Assembly (NCBI RefSeq): GCF_932526225.1
Contig: NC_064034.1
Location: 5,628,001-5,692,000, forward strand
Source: Nematostella vectensis
Lineage: Eukaryota; Cnidaria; Anthozoa; Actiniaria; Edwardsiidae
Direction of reading: 5' to 3'
Length of the DNA: 64,000 nt
Under the pieces are notes generated by a model. It was not told the DNA's origin. It saw nothing but the letters and a program-made list of their open reading frames with translations, and did not search any database. Positions 35,382 through 50,300 of the stretch are shown piece after piece. Every line of letters begins with the position of its first letter. Positions within the stretch are counted from its first letter, which is position 1. The translations under genes were made by a program, and so were the position numbers.

Positions 35382-38300
35382 GGTGGTATTGATGACGGTA
35401 GTAGTGGTTGGCTGATTCGGCTTCTAATGCATGAGGACGACGACAATGATCATGATGACGACGATAAAAATGATCATTATTGTCATGGTGATGATACCCG
35501 GTTTCCATATGCTGTATCCTACCTCTGTTTGCACCATGTGGATCCTGTCCCTCCTCATCATCTCCACGTACTTGTAAATGTCCACCTTTTTCTCTCTGTG
35601 CGCTTGGTTGAGCATGGCGTCGATCGCGATGTAAGCACCGGTACGACCCACCCCGGCGCTGATGAAGGGGAAAAGGAGAATCAATAAGAAACAAGCCCCG
35701 ATATTGACGGGGAAGGGGGTCAATGTGCGTATTGAATGAACTTATTTTGTCAGGTAAACATGCTTATCTACCCGTGGCCTGATCCACAGGGTTACAAAGC
35801 TCACTTGTTGTGTACTACGACAGGAATCCTAATCCTGATCCACAGGGTTACCGAACTTATATACAATGTATTACGATAGGCCACAGGGATACCAAGCGTA
35901 CCTACATCGTACTTAGATAGGCCACAGGGATACCAAGCGTACCTACATCGTACTTAGATAGGCCACAGGGATACCAAGCTTACCTAAAGTGTACTACGAT
36001 AGGCCACAGAGATACCAAGCGTACCTGCAGTGTACTAGGCCACAGGGATACCAAGCGTACATACAGTGTACTACGATAGGCCACAGGGATACCAAGCGTA
36101 CCTACAGTGTACTACGATAGGCCACAGGGATACCAAGCGTACCTACAGTGTACTAGGCCACAGGAATATCAAGCGTACCTACAATGTGATGCTATAGGCC
36201 ACAGGGATACCAAGCGTACCTACAGTGTACTACGATAGGCCACAGGGATACCAAGCTTACCTACAGTGCACTACGATAGGGCCTGATCCATACGGGTTGT
36301 TCGCGTTGACTTTCTTCCTAAAGCCCAGCACTGCCGTGGCGTGTTGTGGGACGCCTTTATCAGGCCACACGGTGAAGTGCAGCTGTACCACGTGACGCTT
36401 GTCTGCCTCAGATCGCTGAAACACAAGACACAGTGATTGGAGTAGATCAGAGAACGAGCCGCAGAACTCAGATATGTCGACAAAACACAGTATGCGGAAA
36501 CTGCAGGGTGAATCGGAAGATAGCATTACGGATGACGAAGGTGTTTTTTTTTTCTTTGCGTCTAGAAGGTAAAATAGTAACTGCTCGTTTTTAGGACCAA
36601 GCTTAAAACCATTTCTGGATAAGGTACTCCTAAAGATTAAAACTACTATTCACGATTTAAAAGCTCAGGCCCAGCTTCGTTATAATGGGTTCACTGTGAG
36701 TGTTGGGACATGCACACTCTCGCGATACTCCTTGTCCTACTGTGCGCTTTTATTTTCACTTGAGAGCTTTGTTTAATATTTGTGACAATTTTTTAATCTT
36801 ACACAATGTTTATCAGCGCTTAAAACGCGATGCTGTCAGTTCAATCAATGTTGGTCTGGTACCTTGGCAAGGAAGAGCACTCTCTTGGTGTAGTCTGCAA
36901 ACACTTCAGTGCTGTGGACAGAGACAGTAATGTCTCCATATTCTCTGCTGACATCAGGCCAGTATTGATGACACTTTACCTGAAGAAATATTAAATTAAA
37001 CTGAATATTCAAATGGGACCAAATTCGGTCTTCGGCCAACCAAAGGAAAACGAGTAAAATCTCGCGATTTGTATTTGCAAACTTATGATGCGCACTGTTG
37101 ATCCTTACCACGAAAGACAAAAAAAAAAAAAAAAAAGAAAAAGCCAACAGCTCTCCAAAATTAAGTAATAGTGGAGCCTACCGCGCGCGGAGCTCTATAG
37201 GTAGGTATAGAAATATGATATAGATATGCGACTTGGTTGATGTGGTCATTGCGCGGGTACCCTATGTGTCACATTCCAGCCGCGAAAATCCGAGGCCCCA
37301 CTCGGCCCCGGATGATGCATCAAAATGCACAGGTAGCTAACCTACCTGTCAAGTTCCTGTGTTGTTCACGTGTTCAGTTGGGATGGTCCCCCTTTTCCCC
37401 TGTATTTTTTTGGGTGATCCCCCTTATTTCCATCAGCCCCCACCTCCCTGATAAAAAATGAACGGTCCCTTTTTACAAACGCTGTGAAAATGTTCTTCCG
37501 TAGAGTACATTGAATCCAATCAACCGTTTTTCGGAAAGAAAAAAATTGATATGCATTGAGTGCTGGCCCCTAAATCTATGTTTTATTGCTTTATTCCGTA
37601 CTGTACCTTTTCACTTTCCTTAAGGTTTGTCAGCATGACGATTACAGCAGATTTTTCTTGCCATATCATCCGCCAGAAGTCTACAAAGCTTGCAACCACC
37701 GGCCCTATAAGAGATGCAGAAACATGGAGTCTTTGTGAAATGCTATTATGTTCTCGATAAAAAAATGGCATTCCGCACCTTGTGTTGCAATGTACGCTTT
37801 AGAAGACCCGTCAAATCCCTAAAAAAAGATGAATGGATCAGATATGTAAAAACAATGATTTTTTTTTGCAAATTCTTAGAGTCTGACTCACGTGGAGATA
37901 CGACGCGTTTATGTAATCACAAATCTTGTCGCCAGCAGAGTCCGGCTCCAAAATAACGCGGGAGTGGTCATCTGTCGAGATGACAGGAATTCTTATGTCA
38001 AAGGAAAATACTACCAATAACTACCAACATAATACTTCAAATGATGTTTCAACAGCACCATGACAATTCACACAAACATATAACTCCTCCGCCCTAATAA
38101 GCATCAAACATTGTACAGCGGTGTTTTGCTTGCGTGCTCGTCCACTTACAAGCGATAATATTGGCGTATCTGTTCTTTTCCCTGTAGTTTTTGGCTGCAT
38201 CCCATTGCCACTGCTGTCCGGCGGGAAGATTCTGCTTAATCAAAATAAACTCTACTTTTAATTCATTTATGAATTTATCCAGCTTAAAACTCATAGCTCC

Positions 38301-41300
38301 TAAATTAGCATTGTCTTACCTTGTATTCGTCAACCAGCTTGGTAAACTGAGTGCTTTTTGCGCGATTGAAGTAATCGAGGAATTCCTCTATAGGTACTTC
38401 AGTTGCTTGGGCACTGGTCTCTTGTGTCTCTTGAGGGTCTATGTGTTCTGGAGATGGTGAGGAATCTATTGGCATAGAAACGTAGTACATAGTACCGCAT
38501 CGTCGCGCAAACTAACTTGAGTTAGTAAAATATTGTTTAATAAAAAACAGCTACCATCCAAGCTTGTTTTTTATAAGCGTTGGCTCTAATTGCTTTTCTG
38601 TGGGCCTCAAAGCTAAGGGCCACTTGCACCATTATTGCATAACCATATGAATGTGCGTATCCTTTTGAGTGTTTTATCTCCTGAAAAAGTTAAAAAATCA
38701 ATAACGAATGGAAACATGCTAACCTTGTAGCATTTGACATGGGTGCTATATCGTGCTCATAATTTCTATCAATTCGTTAACACTGCCTGGGTAAGTGTGC
38801 CCGATTGGGCAGGCTGTCTAGAGTATAATTTCAAGCTCACTTTGCGCTGACTGTTCCAAAGCGATGAAGGAGGCCTCGTTTTCCTCTGCCTGTGGCGCGT
38901 CAAGGTCGACAGAAAGTTTGTCCATGCTGACACAGTCTGTTTCCAAGTGACGCGACTCTTCTGATTTGTTACTTTTATGACTAAAGGAATAAGAATATGA
39001 AAGATAGTTTGTAAATGAATTGATATATTGAACTTCACCAGTATACTAGACATCCTCTCCGAATTGCCATCATTAACGTGTCACTTTCCATCACTTGCTA
39101 TCACTTGCCATTCCTATCATTATCGTTACTGCCATCACATGCCATAACTATCGTTATTTTTATTAAAATCACTAGCCATCACTATGATTATACTCATCTC
39201 TATCATACCACCCGTCGTCATTGGCATCGCCATCACTATATCATCGTCACCGTCTTCTTCATCTTGACAATGACGATTACCTTCACCACTGCCATCAGAG
39301 CATCCCCCTAACCCTGTTACCCTTGCCTTGGTGAATAATCGCCATAACAATAACATCACCAAAGTTATCACTAAAGCCCGGCACACACGGTGAGGAAAAT
39401 TTCACACGTGCACTTTCGCGAGGCCAAAAAGTCACTGTGCGCAGACGTCGATCGAACGAAATTACGTCTCGCGAGAATCAATTCTCTTCTACTTGAACTG
39501 TGAGTTTGAGGCCTCGCGGGCAGAGAGCACAGAGCACGCGTGAAATTATCCTCACCGTGTGCGCCAAGCTTAACATAAAATCAACCGCGCCAGCAACACG
39601 ACGAGTTCAATGCACCAGCAACCAAAATGGTTATATTACACCAGCTCAACGTTTCGAATTGGTAGGTTTATTACCTTCTGAAAAATACGAGTCCCACAAT
39701 CAGAAGCGCTACGAGGACGATAGCTCCGACTGCCACAACGATGTACAAGACCATGTTACCAGAAGCGGAGGGTCGAGTCTGCTCATCAGTCCCACCACCT
39801 GAACCTTAAATAACAAACAAGAAGAATCTGTCTGTATGAGGCAAAAGATTTAGGAACATAGCTGGGAGGAGCTTTGCAAGAGCTCCATCCCCAGGACAGT
39901 CCCAATACAAATGATACAATGGCGGTTGTCACACCATTTCCTGGTGAATTAAGCATGACGTGCAATGAAAAGGAGTAATTTAAAGTAATGTAAAGTACCT
40001 AAAGTCTGGCGTATTTCCGCAATTAACGCAGCTTGTCCGTTGTAGAGCTCCTAGAAAAAGTTCATACACAAGTCCGTCAACAAACTTAACCTGGTTTTGT
40101 AAAGCAGAGCGGGCGTCCACCTCGAATGTCAATGTGTCGAGTTTAAAGCTTTTCAATCCTGATGTATTGTGAGGCAAAGGGAGAAGAAAGACACGCGTCA
40201 TTACCTGATCAATCTTGGAGACAGCCCTCTCGTAAATGTGGTACACAGACCTGGTGCGGAGCCTTGCATTCAGGTATCTCCCATAACGACGGTTATCCCC
40301 TATATGGAATTCCATTGGGCTTTGCACATGCGCAGTAGGGATCTCGGCGCTAATGTAGTACGGTAGGTTATCGCGTTGGGCAGAGGTGTAATCTTTGAGG
40401 GTACTCCCGTCTTCAGGAAAGCTCGTCTGATCTTTTATTATCAGCACTACTATAAGCTGGTAAGAGCTGAAACATGGGAATGGTACAGCATAATTATTAC
40501 CTGTCACTAGAACTGGTAAGAAATAAAACAAATGAACATTATGATCCTGATAAACTGTCACCAGCCCTGAGCTGAAAAAACGGGTACATTATGATTATAA
40601 TTCGATTTATGCTTGAAGGGCCAGCGGTAACTACAGGCTTTCCTCAAATCTCTCTACAACGGAACTACAATCCCCGCCAAAACTGTTGACCCATTTGCAA
40701 TATCGATCCCCTCTTTTGCGTCTATGGGTGCATACCGTTAACCTCTTGTCAGCCACGCCCATTCCCCCGCCCCCTCGAACCAATGATGTTCACTTAGGCC
40801 TGGAACTAAGCTTCCGCATACTAATGTCAGGCGCTCATGGCGGGCATTTATTTGTGTGACAAACATGATTGCTAGACATGGGATTTTGTGAAGGTGAAGC
40901 GTAATCGGTGAATAGGTCAACTAGTTTTGGCGCGGATTGTAGGTTATAAGGAACTAGCCCTATCCCTAAGCCCTTTGTTTGCCAGTGTGGTTCTCTTGCT
41001 ATTTCGACGAAGAGGAAAGAAAGTGTTGGGATTAGTAATTCTCTTGAAGTATCAAGTGGCCATCATTTGTCCGTTACCTGATAGGTCCATTAGTGTCCGG
41101 GACAGGCCACACGGTCACACTAGCTGATGTCAAACTGACGTTTCTTTGGAGCACTTCAGGTAAAGCCGGTCGCAGTGGGGCTGTGGAATGCAACCCAACA
41201 ACAGGCGCGTAATAAGTATTTTCCAAGGGGGCGATGCGCTGGCAGACATCATATGCAAAGAGTATACGATTTGGCGATGGGAAATGACCGCTTTTTGGCT

Positions 41301-44300
41301 GTCAAGACGAGATGCCTACCTTGGCACCTGGTCTTTATGTTCGTCATCATTCTGATTACATCATATGCTGCTTTCATTTTCTATTACAGAAACATCTGTA
41401 CCAAGCTAAAATCTACAAGCATACCCTGAGGGTCGGTGGTGACAGTCACGCTAGGGCTGGGCGCGCTGACTCCACATTCAGCATTCATTGTCACGCTAAA
41501 TTGGTAACGCGTGCTTGGGATCAGACCCGTCACGCGAAACTTGCTCGTCACGCCAGGGACAGCTACCGAACCATGGTCACGAAATGTCTCGTTGTACTCC
41601 TTCGATCCGTTGTATGATATCTGCCAATAAAGAACAAAGAAAAAATATGCCGGAATGACTTAAAAAATAACAATAACAACCACAACGACGACGGCAATGA
41701 CGAACAATAACGACCAGCACTGCTGAAGGAAATGTACAGTATAACACCTAGAATAAGGGTAGCGTAAATAAGGCATTCTCACACATGCGAGACTGGCTTC
41801 CAAGTCTGTTAATCAAATGTCCTTTCATATAAGGAAATTTCGCAATAACGAACAAAAATCGACGTTTCAACTTATTCCGTTTAGCCACGTTCTACTGGAG
41901 TGTAATAGATGACGTAACTAAAGTAACCCTGGAGTCATGCTAGTGCTCAGGGAAGTTGCTTGTAGTAATACACACCGTGAAAAAGTTGATTTGGTCCGTG
42001 CTGTAGCGAGCCGGGCTCTTCCAGTTAAGCGTTATGGGGGTCTGGTCATGTGACGACAGTGTTATGTCCTGAGGAGGTTGGGATTCTGGAAAAAAAAATA
42101 AAGTCAAAAAAAGAAAAGTAATTATCAGCACACTATTAGAGTAAGTACGCAGCTGCTTTGTCTACTATTATCTTTGTTCTACAAAGGAGTTCTTTTGTCT
42201 CTATTCTTCTCGTTCTTTGTTTCGAGGTGCGGATATTGTTCATTTGCCCAATCAAATTGCAGCTTGTAAGAGCTGCGTACTGACCCCACTATTGAACTAG
42301 AAAAGTTAGAAAAACGTCTTTTACGTCTTTTAGATTATCCAATAAAGGATTTAACAATATTATATGCGAACTGAGTTTCAATCATTTTCAACATCATCTT
42401 CATATAGACTGATGTTTACAATATTCCATCAACACGCTTTCACGAGAAAAAGATCACGTGACATAAAGCCTGGTCACTGTTTGCAGGTAGTACCTGATGT
42501 TGCTTCAAATACGTCAGCGGAGTAGGGCCCAGGCCCCGCTGATGTGTATGCGCGCACCGCCACCGCGTATCGGGAGCATACCCGCAAATCCACCAACACC
42601 GCATGCGTCACTGACGTATTGAGATGGCTCACAGCTACCATGGAAACCGCTCGTCTTGTCAGAACTTCATATCTCTCTACACGCCCGTTGCTATGACTAC
42701 GCATTAAGGCTTTCCATGAGACGTTGAAGCTAGTGTCGTTATTTCTGGTGATGGTGAGCTTGTCTGGAGCAGCAGTTGGTCCTAGTTGACAGAAAAATAT
42801 CTTTATGAAAGAGACATAAAAATGTCAAACCAAACAAGCATTCGCCACCCCACGCCACGCCAAATCACACCACCCCACGCCACACCACGCCACGCCAAAT
42901 CACACCGAGTCACGCCACGCAAAATCACACCACGCAACGCCAAATCACACCACGCCACGCCAAATCACACCACGTCATGCCACACCACGCCAAATCACCC
43001 CACGTCGCGCCATGCCAAATCGCACCACGCCACACCACGCCAAATCACACCACGTCACGCCACGCCAAATCGCAGCACGCCACACCACGCCAAATCACAC
43101 CACGTCGCGCCACGCCAAATCACACCTCGCCACGCTACGCAAAATCACACCAGGTCACGCCACACCAAATCACACCACGTCACGCCACGCCAAATCACAC
43201 CACGCCAGGCTACGCAAAATCACACCACGTCACTCCACGCAAAATCACACCACGCCACTCCACGCCAAATCACACCACGTCACGCCACACCACGCCAATT
43301 CACACCACGTCACGTCACGCCATACATATTATGTTATGCTATTAGGGTAGAATGAGCTGAATAGTGGCTGAGATGTCTGATAAAGATAACGTTTCCAGCG
43401 AGAGGAATCCATTTTTAGGAGTACAGGCTGAGATCACGATACAACGAGGACGTCGTCTTGTGTTGTCTCGCCTTCCAGTAATTGTTTTAAGGAGTTACCC
43501 ATTAATATAAAAGCCAAACATTTATTTGCTCTTGGTGTACTTACTGTAGTCTGGTACACGAATATTAAATTTCGCGCGTGGCCCTTCCTTGATAGTAACC
43601 GCGCTCACTGATACGTCATACGAAGTCCCACCAAAGACATCCAAGAGACACATAGACCGACTTGCTTCAAGTAATACCCTCCTCTCAGCGGCACCGGTCT
43701 CCCTGTGGTACACCACGTACTTCTGAAGAACTCCGTTCATTCGCACGGGACGGCTCCATGTGATGTTTAGTACTGGACTGGAATGGTGGAACGCCGGAGG
43801 GACGATGGAGATTTTAAGGTCTTGTGGTTCTGTGGGTGCTAACAATAAAAATGGATATTATTGTTATTTAAAATCAAATACGCCTTGAACTTGTTCTCGC
43901 GTTTACAGTATGACTGGACAGAATAGTATAATGGTGTGTCATTTTATGTCTAACAAAGAGACAAAGACTGTCATGTTTTATTTGAACACACATTATTTTC
44001 TTCAATAGAATTTCTTTTTTGCCTCTCACGGGTCCCTAGTTTAAATTGATGCATGTTATATCATCTGCGCCATTTTGTTGTGACATTCAAACTGCCTAAG
44101 CCGTTTCTATAACAATAATTACTACAATCGAGTGTTTTTCCTAAACACACCACCCTTACCTTCCTGGGCAGTTACTATTGTAACAGGGTCACTGACAGCC
44201 CCTATGTCTACCGTGACAGCAGCGATCCACACCCAGTAGGGCGTAAAGACACGCAGTCCAGAGATCTGTGCTCTGCGAGTCTCATTTCCGGAGGAAGTTA

Positions 44301-47300
44301 TCGGCAACGCCTCCCGATATACGTTATTAAGGCCGTAACGGATAATGAAGCCCCGGATAAGCCCATGATGGGTCCCCTGTGGTGGTAGGTCCCACGTTAC
44401 AAGTATAGAGGTTGAGCTTGTTACTTTGACGGAGAAACTGGATGGAGGAGCACTGGGAACTAGTACGAAAAGACACGTTAGGTTCTTAGCAATTTGCTAT
44501 TGCTGCAATGAGAAATTAGAAATACGACAAGCGAGATCTAGAAATAAAGTAATATAAGTGATTTTTAAGAATATATGGAGGAGGGGGCATGTGACCCAAG
44601 TCCCACACCCCCTGTATGTTATAGCCTTCAAGTGTAATTTTCGTTACTACTACAGTGGGAGGAAACTCGCTTAATAAGAACATCTTGTATATTACTTGTT
44701 ATTTCTCACCGTCTTCAAGCGTCCGTGATATAACAATGGGACTTGGTGGACTTTTGCCTATATCATTCTCCACCATAACGGTAATTTCGTATTTCGTCCA
44801 TTTTTCCAAATGAAGCAGAGTCGCGGACGTTTGATTGCTTTCGACGACAATTGGAGCATGGCCCACCCCTGGGATTCGGTATGTTACTATGTACTTCAGG
44901 ATTGGTCCGTTTATTCTGTCAGGACGCTTTGAGAAAGAATAAATCTATGTTTATGATTTGATCACATAAATATGTAATAATAACACTTATTAAATTACTA
45001 ATCGTTAGTTTTACAGTTCTCAGAAAGGATAAATTTTTAACAAACGTCTCTACGTCTGGTTTTCGTTACATATGGAGAACCATCATTTTTAGCCAAAATA
45101 CAATATATACTTCCTGCTTTCGAATGGTCAACTAAAATGATGTGCTTTCTCTCTATAGTAAATATAGCTAATAATCGTTTCTCGGTTAAAATATTGGGAT
45201 GCTCATCAGGGATTTGTCCGTGAAATACAAAGGGGGGGGGGGGGGGGGGGGGTCGAAAAGCAATGAACTGACCTAAGAATGTTAATTAAATTTTCTCACA
45301 TCCCCAACCTATTCCATAGGGCTCCGGGAAATAGATTACTATACATATCTTACACAAAATTCATAACCCAGTCACCTTAACTATTCGACTTGCCAAATCA
45401 ATCTATCTAATGGTTACCCCACGGAATGTCACATATCAAGAAAATTCAGCCAAAATGTCGTTTTTGCCAAACGCGGTCTTTTCCATATACAGAAACTAAT
45501 ATATTCCTTATTAGGAAAAGCTGCATGATTATTGTCATTTTTAAGGTTGTCGTATCGCAGGGGCTTCGTAAACTTTATGACTTGTAATCAGAAGAGAAAA
45601 CAGTGACTGTGACCATTTTTACTCTATAGAGAAAGTATCTAAAAAGAAACTAAGATTCCTCAGTACCAGACCCCCAAAACGACAACGTTTTCTTCATATG
45701 CATGTCTGCAAATAAGCAGGGTGGGGTAAGGACACATTAGACCCTAGCTCTCGCCACGCGCCTGCTTACAAACGCTCAGGCGCACAGGCACAAGTTCTTT
45801 CCTACCTGCCAAAAGGCCTGGACACTAGTAGATGACGCGGCGAGCACGGTGACGTTAAGTGGAGGCTTCTCGGGTACTATAACATGGAATATGGAAATTT
45901 AAATAAATAAAAGCGAGTCATTATCGTAAAAGCCGTCAGAAAGTGAAAAAGACAGATTGGGGTTTGTAAACGAGAGAAGGAAATTAGCAAATTGAAATTA
46001 CTTTCTAAAACGCGGGGGGTCCGTAAAGAGTATTCTTAATTTCCATATAACGCAGACTTTCCACTAAGCCGATTTTCAATAAAACATCGATTAAGCGGAC
46101 TTCTTCATATAACTGGCACATTTTTGGGTCCCGAGGCCATCCGTTGATATGTATGTTCTCCTTTAAATGGAGAGCTTGCTTGACTACCACAAATACTTAC
46201 ACGAGCTAAGTGTGACAAACTCAATCACTCCTTCCAGTCCTCTGCCGACTTCACTCACAGCACACACTCGAACTCGGTAATTTGTGTACGGAGCCAGGCC
46301 TTCTAGATCTGAGGACGTCACATTTGGCGGAAACGTCGCGTTGCCGAGGCTGTGCTGAACGGTGACGGAGAGCAAAGGGCTTTCGTTTGAGCCTGGGACG
46401 GGATACACCCATGAGAGCGAGGCTGACCTTGAGGTGAGTTGTGACATCTTTATGCGTGGGGCGTCTGGCACAGCTGAAAATAAAGCAGAAAAAAAAGAAG
46501 ATTTGTTGATAAGTCTCTAAGTTAACAGCAGCTAAATACTACAGAGATCCGTATAAACAAAGCTGAAATCATGAGCATGAGTATTTTTATGGAAGTCATT
46601 CCCTTGAAAATGTCTATCGCCATAACAGGACAGCATTGAAGGACATTTTCTACAATTTCATGTGAATTGTCTGAAAAAAATTTGTTTCTTTTAGGGTAAA
46701 AATAGTAAAATTGCCGGAGATACGAAAGCTTGATTGCGTAAATATTCCCTATAATTATTAGATCAAAATATTGAATATCATCTGCCTACCCAGTGTAACC
46801 TCCAATTGGGACGACTTGACTACTAAGCTTTCTCCTGGCAACGGCGAATAGAACGACGCGCAATATACTCTCGTCACGCAAGTCACGTCACGGTCACGCG
46901 AGGACACGCGTGTGCATGCAAACGTGGTAAGCGTGCGCGAGACACCCTCGAAGTTCACTCTCAGTAGTGACTTAGTCCACCCATTCACGCTATTTGTGTT
47001 TGTTGCTATGGTTTCCGCGCCAGTGATATCGCGGTGTGACGCGTTTCTCCAGAGAAGCGTGACATCAGGCTGGCTTGTTACGTTACACGTGAAAATTGCG
47101 TGACTTTCTTGTTCCGTAGCAAGCAGTGCTTTGAGAGGAAGAAGATTAACGGTTGGTCGTAAAACTGAGAAAAAAAAAAGGATTTTGGATTTCAACTATA
47201 TATTATAAAGTTTGCAATATAAAGAAACACGACTCAACGCGCGAATACGCACTGTTTATAAGCACACTTCTAATCTCAGTCTTTCTCAGTAAAATGAATC

Positions 47301-50300
47301 AATAAAATCCAACATGTTTTTACACTACTAAGATGAGCCAATAGGCACATATATAAGTAATAAGTATGTAACGTACCATTGTTGCAGCCAAAGAAATCGA
47401 CTCTTGCACATATTTCACCGAGCCACGACTGCGGCACGAGACGCACAAAACGGGCGTTGATTGGATGAGGCAACCATGTGGAAATGACTTCATTCCTGTT
47501 TGTATTTGCCTTGAAAATCTATAATGGAATTGAGAAGATAATCAAAATTGTACAGTTGCTTATGAGCCATTTGATACATAATACTGTCTCTCAACATTAC
47601 GGACACTTTCGGAACCGTAATAAAAATTCGTCAAAACGATAGTCCGGAATCACAGACTATCGAATAAGTGACTTTTCAGTCATTTTATTTCGGCCTAGTT
47701 GAAAATTATATTTCTGCCCGTTAAACGAGCTCCAAAGTAGCCGGGTGTCCGTAATAGCGGAGTATACGAAAATTCCATCTGGCTATAATCCCCTGTATCT
47801 GTTTGGTCCAGACGCCTTTTTCCGACGCTTTGGGCGCTATCATAGCTATGTCCCTGTAAGATGTACAGTTTTATCAACTACCAAAGGAAGTGCAGGCGCG
47901 TACACAGGGGGTTGCGCAGTGTGCGCGCGCACCCCCCTTGGCGGCCAAAAACTGGGTCATTTCTTATTAAGGAATCTTATACTATGCTTTTTCCATGATA
48001 CCTATGACTGCGCACCCCTCCCCCCTTGGCCAATCCTGGGATTTGCCTGAAGTGCGCATCATTCAAGAAGGCTCCGAAAGGGCTATTGGTGGATTTATGT
48101 TTATTGGTGGATTTATATTTTTTCCCACTCACCACAAAAGGCTGGGTATCACCGGTATTGTAGGCCTGCCATTGGACCATCGATGAGATACGGTACGCTA
48201 CAGCAAAGCTGCTGACCCATTTGTCCATTGCAGGGTGACCTTGGGTGGCAAGGCCTGTCAGCCTTATGACGGAGCCAAAATCGACCTGTAAGAAGCGAAA
48301 ACCCTTAAAGCCACATTGTCACCAGTTTACTTCCGGTCGATTACGTAAGAATCTCCGAGGATTTTTAACGGAAAACACGAAAAATATTTCAAAATATTGT
48401 GTGTCTTTTTGAAGTTTCTTTAAGGATGTGACTGCTAATTTAAAGCGGATAGCTTGTTAAATATTTCGGATTCGAATAGATTCTTTTGTCTTTTAACGGT
48501 TGAGGTTTACGTCGGACCTCCGGAAGTAAACTGGTGACAATGCGGCTTTAAGTGAAGGGATGGAGTTCGTATGACTTGGGCAAAATCAATCTGAGAATGG
48601 AGTGAATATGGTGAAGCCACCCATATTATTAGGGACTTTAAAATATGGCAATTGCAACTGTTCGAGTGAGAGGTATATCTTAGTTCGAACGAGCGGTATA
48701 TTCTTAGCCTTAAGCTTTTCACACTCACGCCTGACACAACTGTTGATTGACATTTCGAGTGTGTTGGCGAGTCGCGACCGAGAAGAAAGTTTTAGGTATG
48801 AAGACATCGAATTAAAGTGTTTCGAGTATTACTTTTCCGTCTTCATTCGTAAGAACAATAACGAGAAAGTGGAGAAAGGACAGAATAAGTAGGACATGAT
48901 TAGTAGGATCATTATGATGTGAGGGGCCGACTGTGCTAGGGGAATTTCAATCTTACCTGGAGGTATTGTTGCTTGTTCTGGTCACTACTGCACCACGCAT
49001 TGTTATTAAGATAAAGACGACCAAGGTATGCCAGCCCTCCACTGGCAGTCATTCGATTCAAAGAAAGTCTACCCCCTGTTTCCACCCCAAGACTGGCCGT
49101 GCAATCTGAAGACGAGATACTAAACAATGAGTCCCGGGAGGGGGGGGGGGGGGGGGGTACTCCCTATATCTATCGGACGGGGATCATCGTCGTATCTTTT
49201 AGGGTGTAAATTTGGAGCCTTGAGTATCTTTTAGGGGTGAAGATGAGAATGCCCAGATTTTTTTACCTCATCTTTTAGGGAGCTATTATAGCCATCGCGC
49301 ACCTAACTTGTAGCTAATCTAACTTGTAGCTCATACGTTTGTTTGAGGTATCTTTTAGGCGGTAAATTAATGCCTAACCACGCCCACTTTAGTATCTTTT
49401 AGGGTTAAAAGACAACCAGACCACGCCCGCTTTAGTATCTTTTAGGGTTGTTTTAAAAAAATCCCGATGATGATCCCTGTCCGTTTGATATCGGAATAGC
49501 CCCCCCCCCCGGGCAATGAGTACGGCCAACGGGCTTTTTACATACATAGTTCTTGTTGATCTTTCATTGTTCAAGATTGAGGCTCCCGGGCCAAAAATGA
49601 GGGGAAGGCTCCATAAAGTTCGTACGGACCAAGCAAACGAAGATTAAATAAGATAACTATAAAAGAGTTTTCATGAGCTTTTCTTCGCGTGGTCTCGAAG
49701 TTTGCCGTGCATCCCTGTACCACCCGCTCAATCAACCGATTGGGGGTCGAGGTAACAACCTTGCCCGGTATATCTTTGGGGGACGAGAACCTCGGGATGA
49801 TTACTTTGAGGGTTTCTCGTTTTTACCAGAGTATATGCCTTTTGTTTAAGCGCGAAATAGGAAAAAGGTGTATAATCAGATGCAACTTCCCCCCCCCTCC
49901 CCCCAGAATGCGGGATTTTAGGGTTACCTTGCTTGGTACCGTAAATTTCCACTCGCAACGTTGGCCATCCTTTGTATTGTAGTACATAAAATCTAACATA
50001 CTTCGCTTGCAGTGTGTTTCGTAAAACATTCTTATGAACGGTATTTTGATCTTGATTCCCTTGTAAGGTCTGTCACGAAAAAAAGAAAGATCATTATCTG
50101 GAATTATACCCGTAATAATTCAAATAAGAGCCCTCCTTCAAATAAGCACCCCCTCTCCAATAAGCGCCCCCCTCCCATCCCCTCCAAACAAATCTCAACA
50201 AATGCACCACTTGAACGTTGTTGTAGCTCGCAGTGACATGCTCAAATAAAACACGGGCCTATATTTTATTATTACTTCAACTTCTTTTATAAGTTTTGTT

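Noticed and set aside
35188-35694. Poly-His/poly-Ser frames
   Set aside because: Out-of-frame reading of a tga/tgg microsatellite next to a phosphatase exon.
38548-38680. Exon-like minus-strand frame ([18 protein letters not shown]) with acceptor and donor
   Set aside because: Its phase (0 in, 0 out) does not fit between exon 38980-38841 (ends phase 1) and 38447-38320 (starts phase 1), and those two join directly. It could only be an unproductive alternative exon.
42786-43355. Plus-strand His/Pro/Thr-rich frames of 112-189 codons
   Set aside because: Low-complexity cacgccaaatcacac repeat open in all plus frames.
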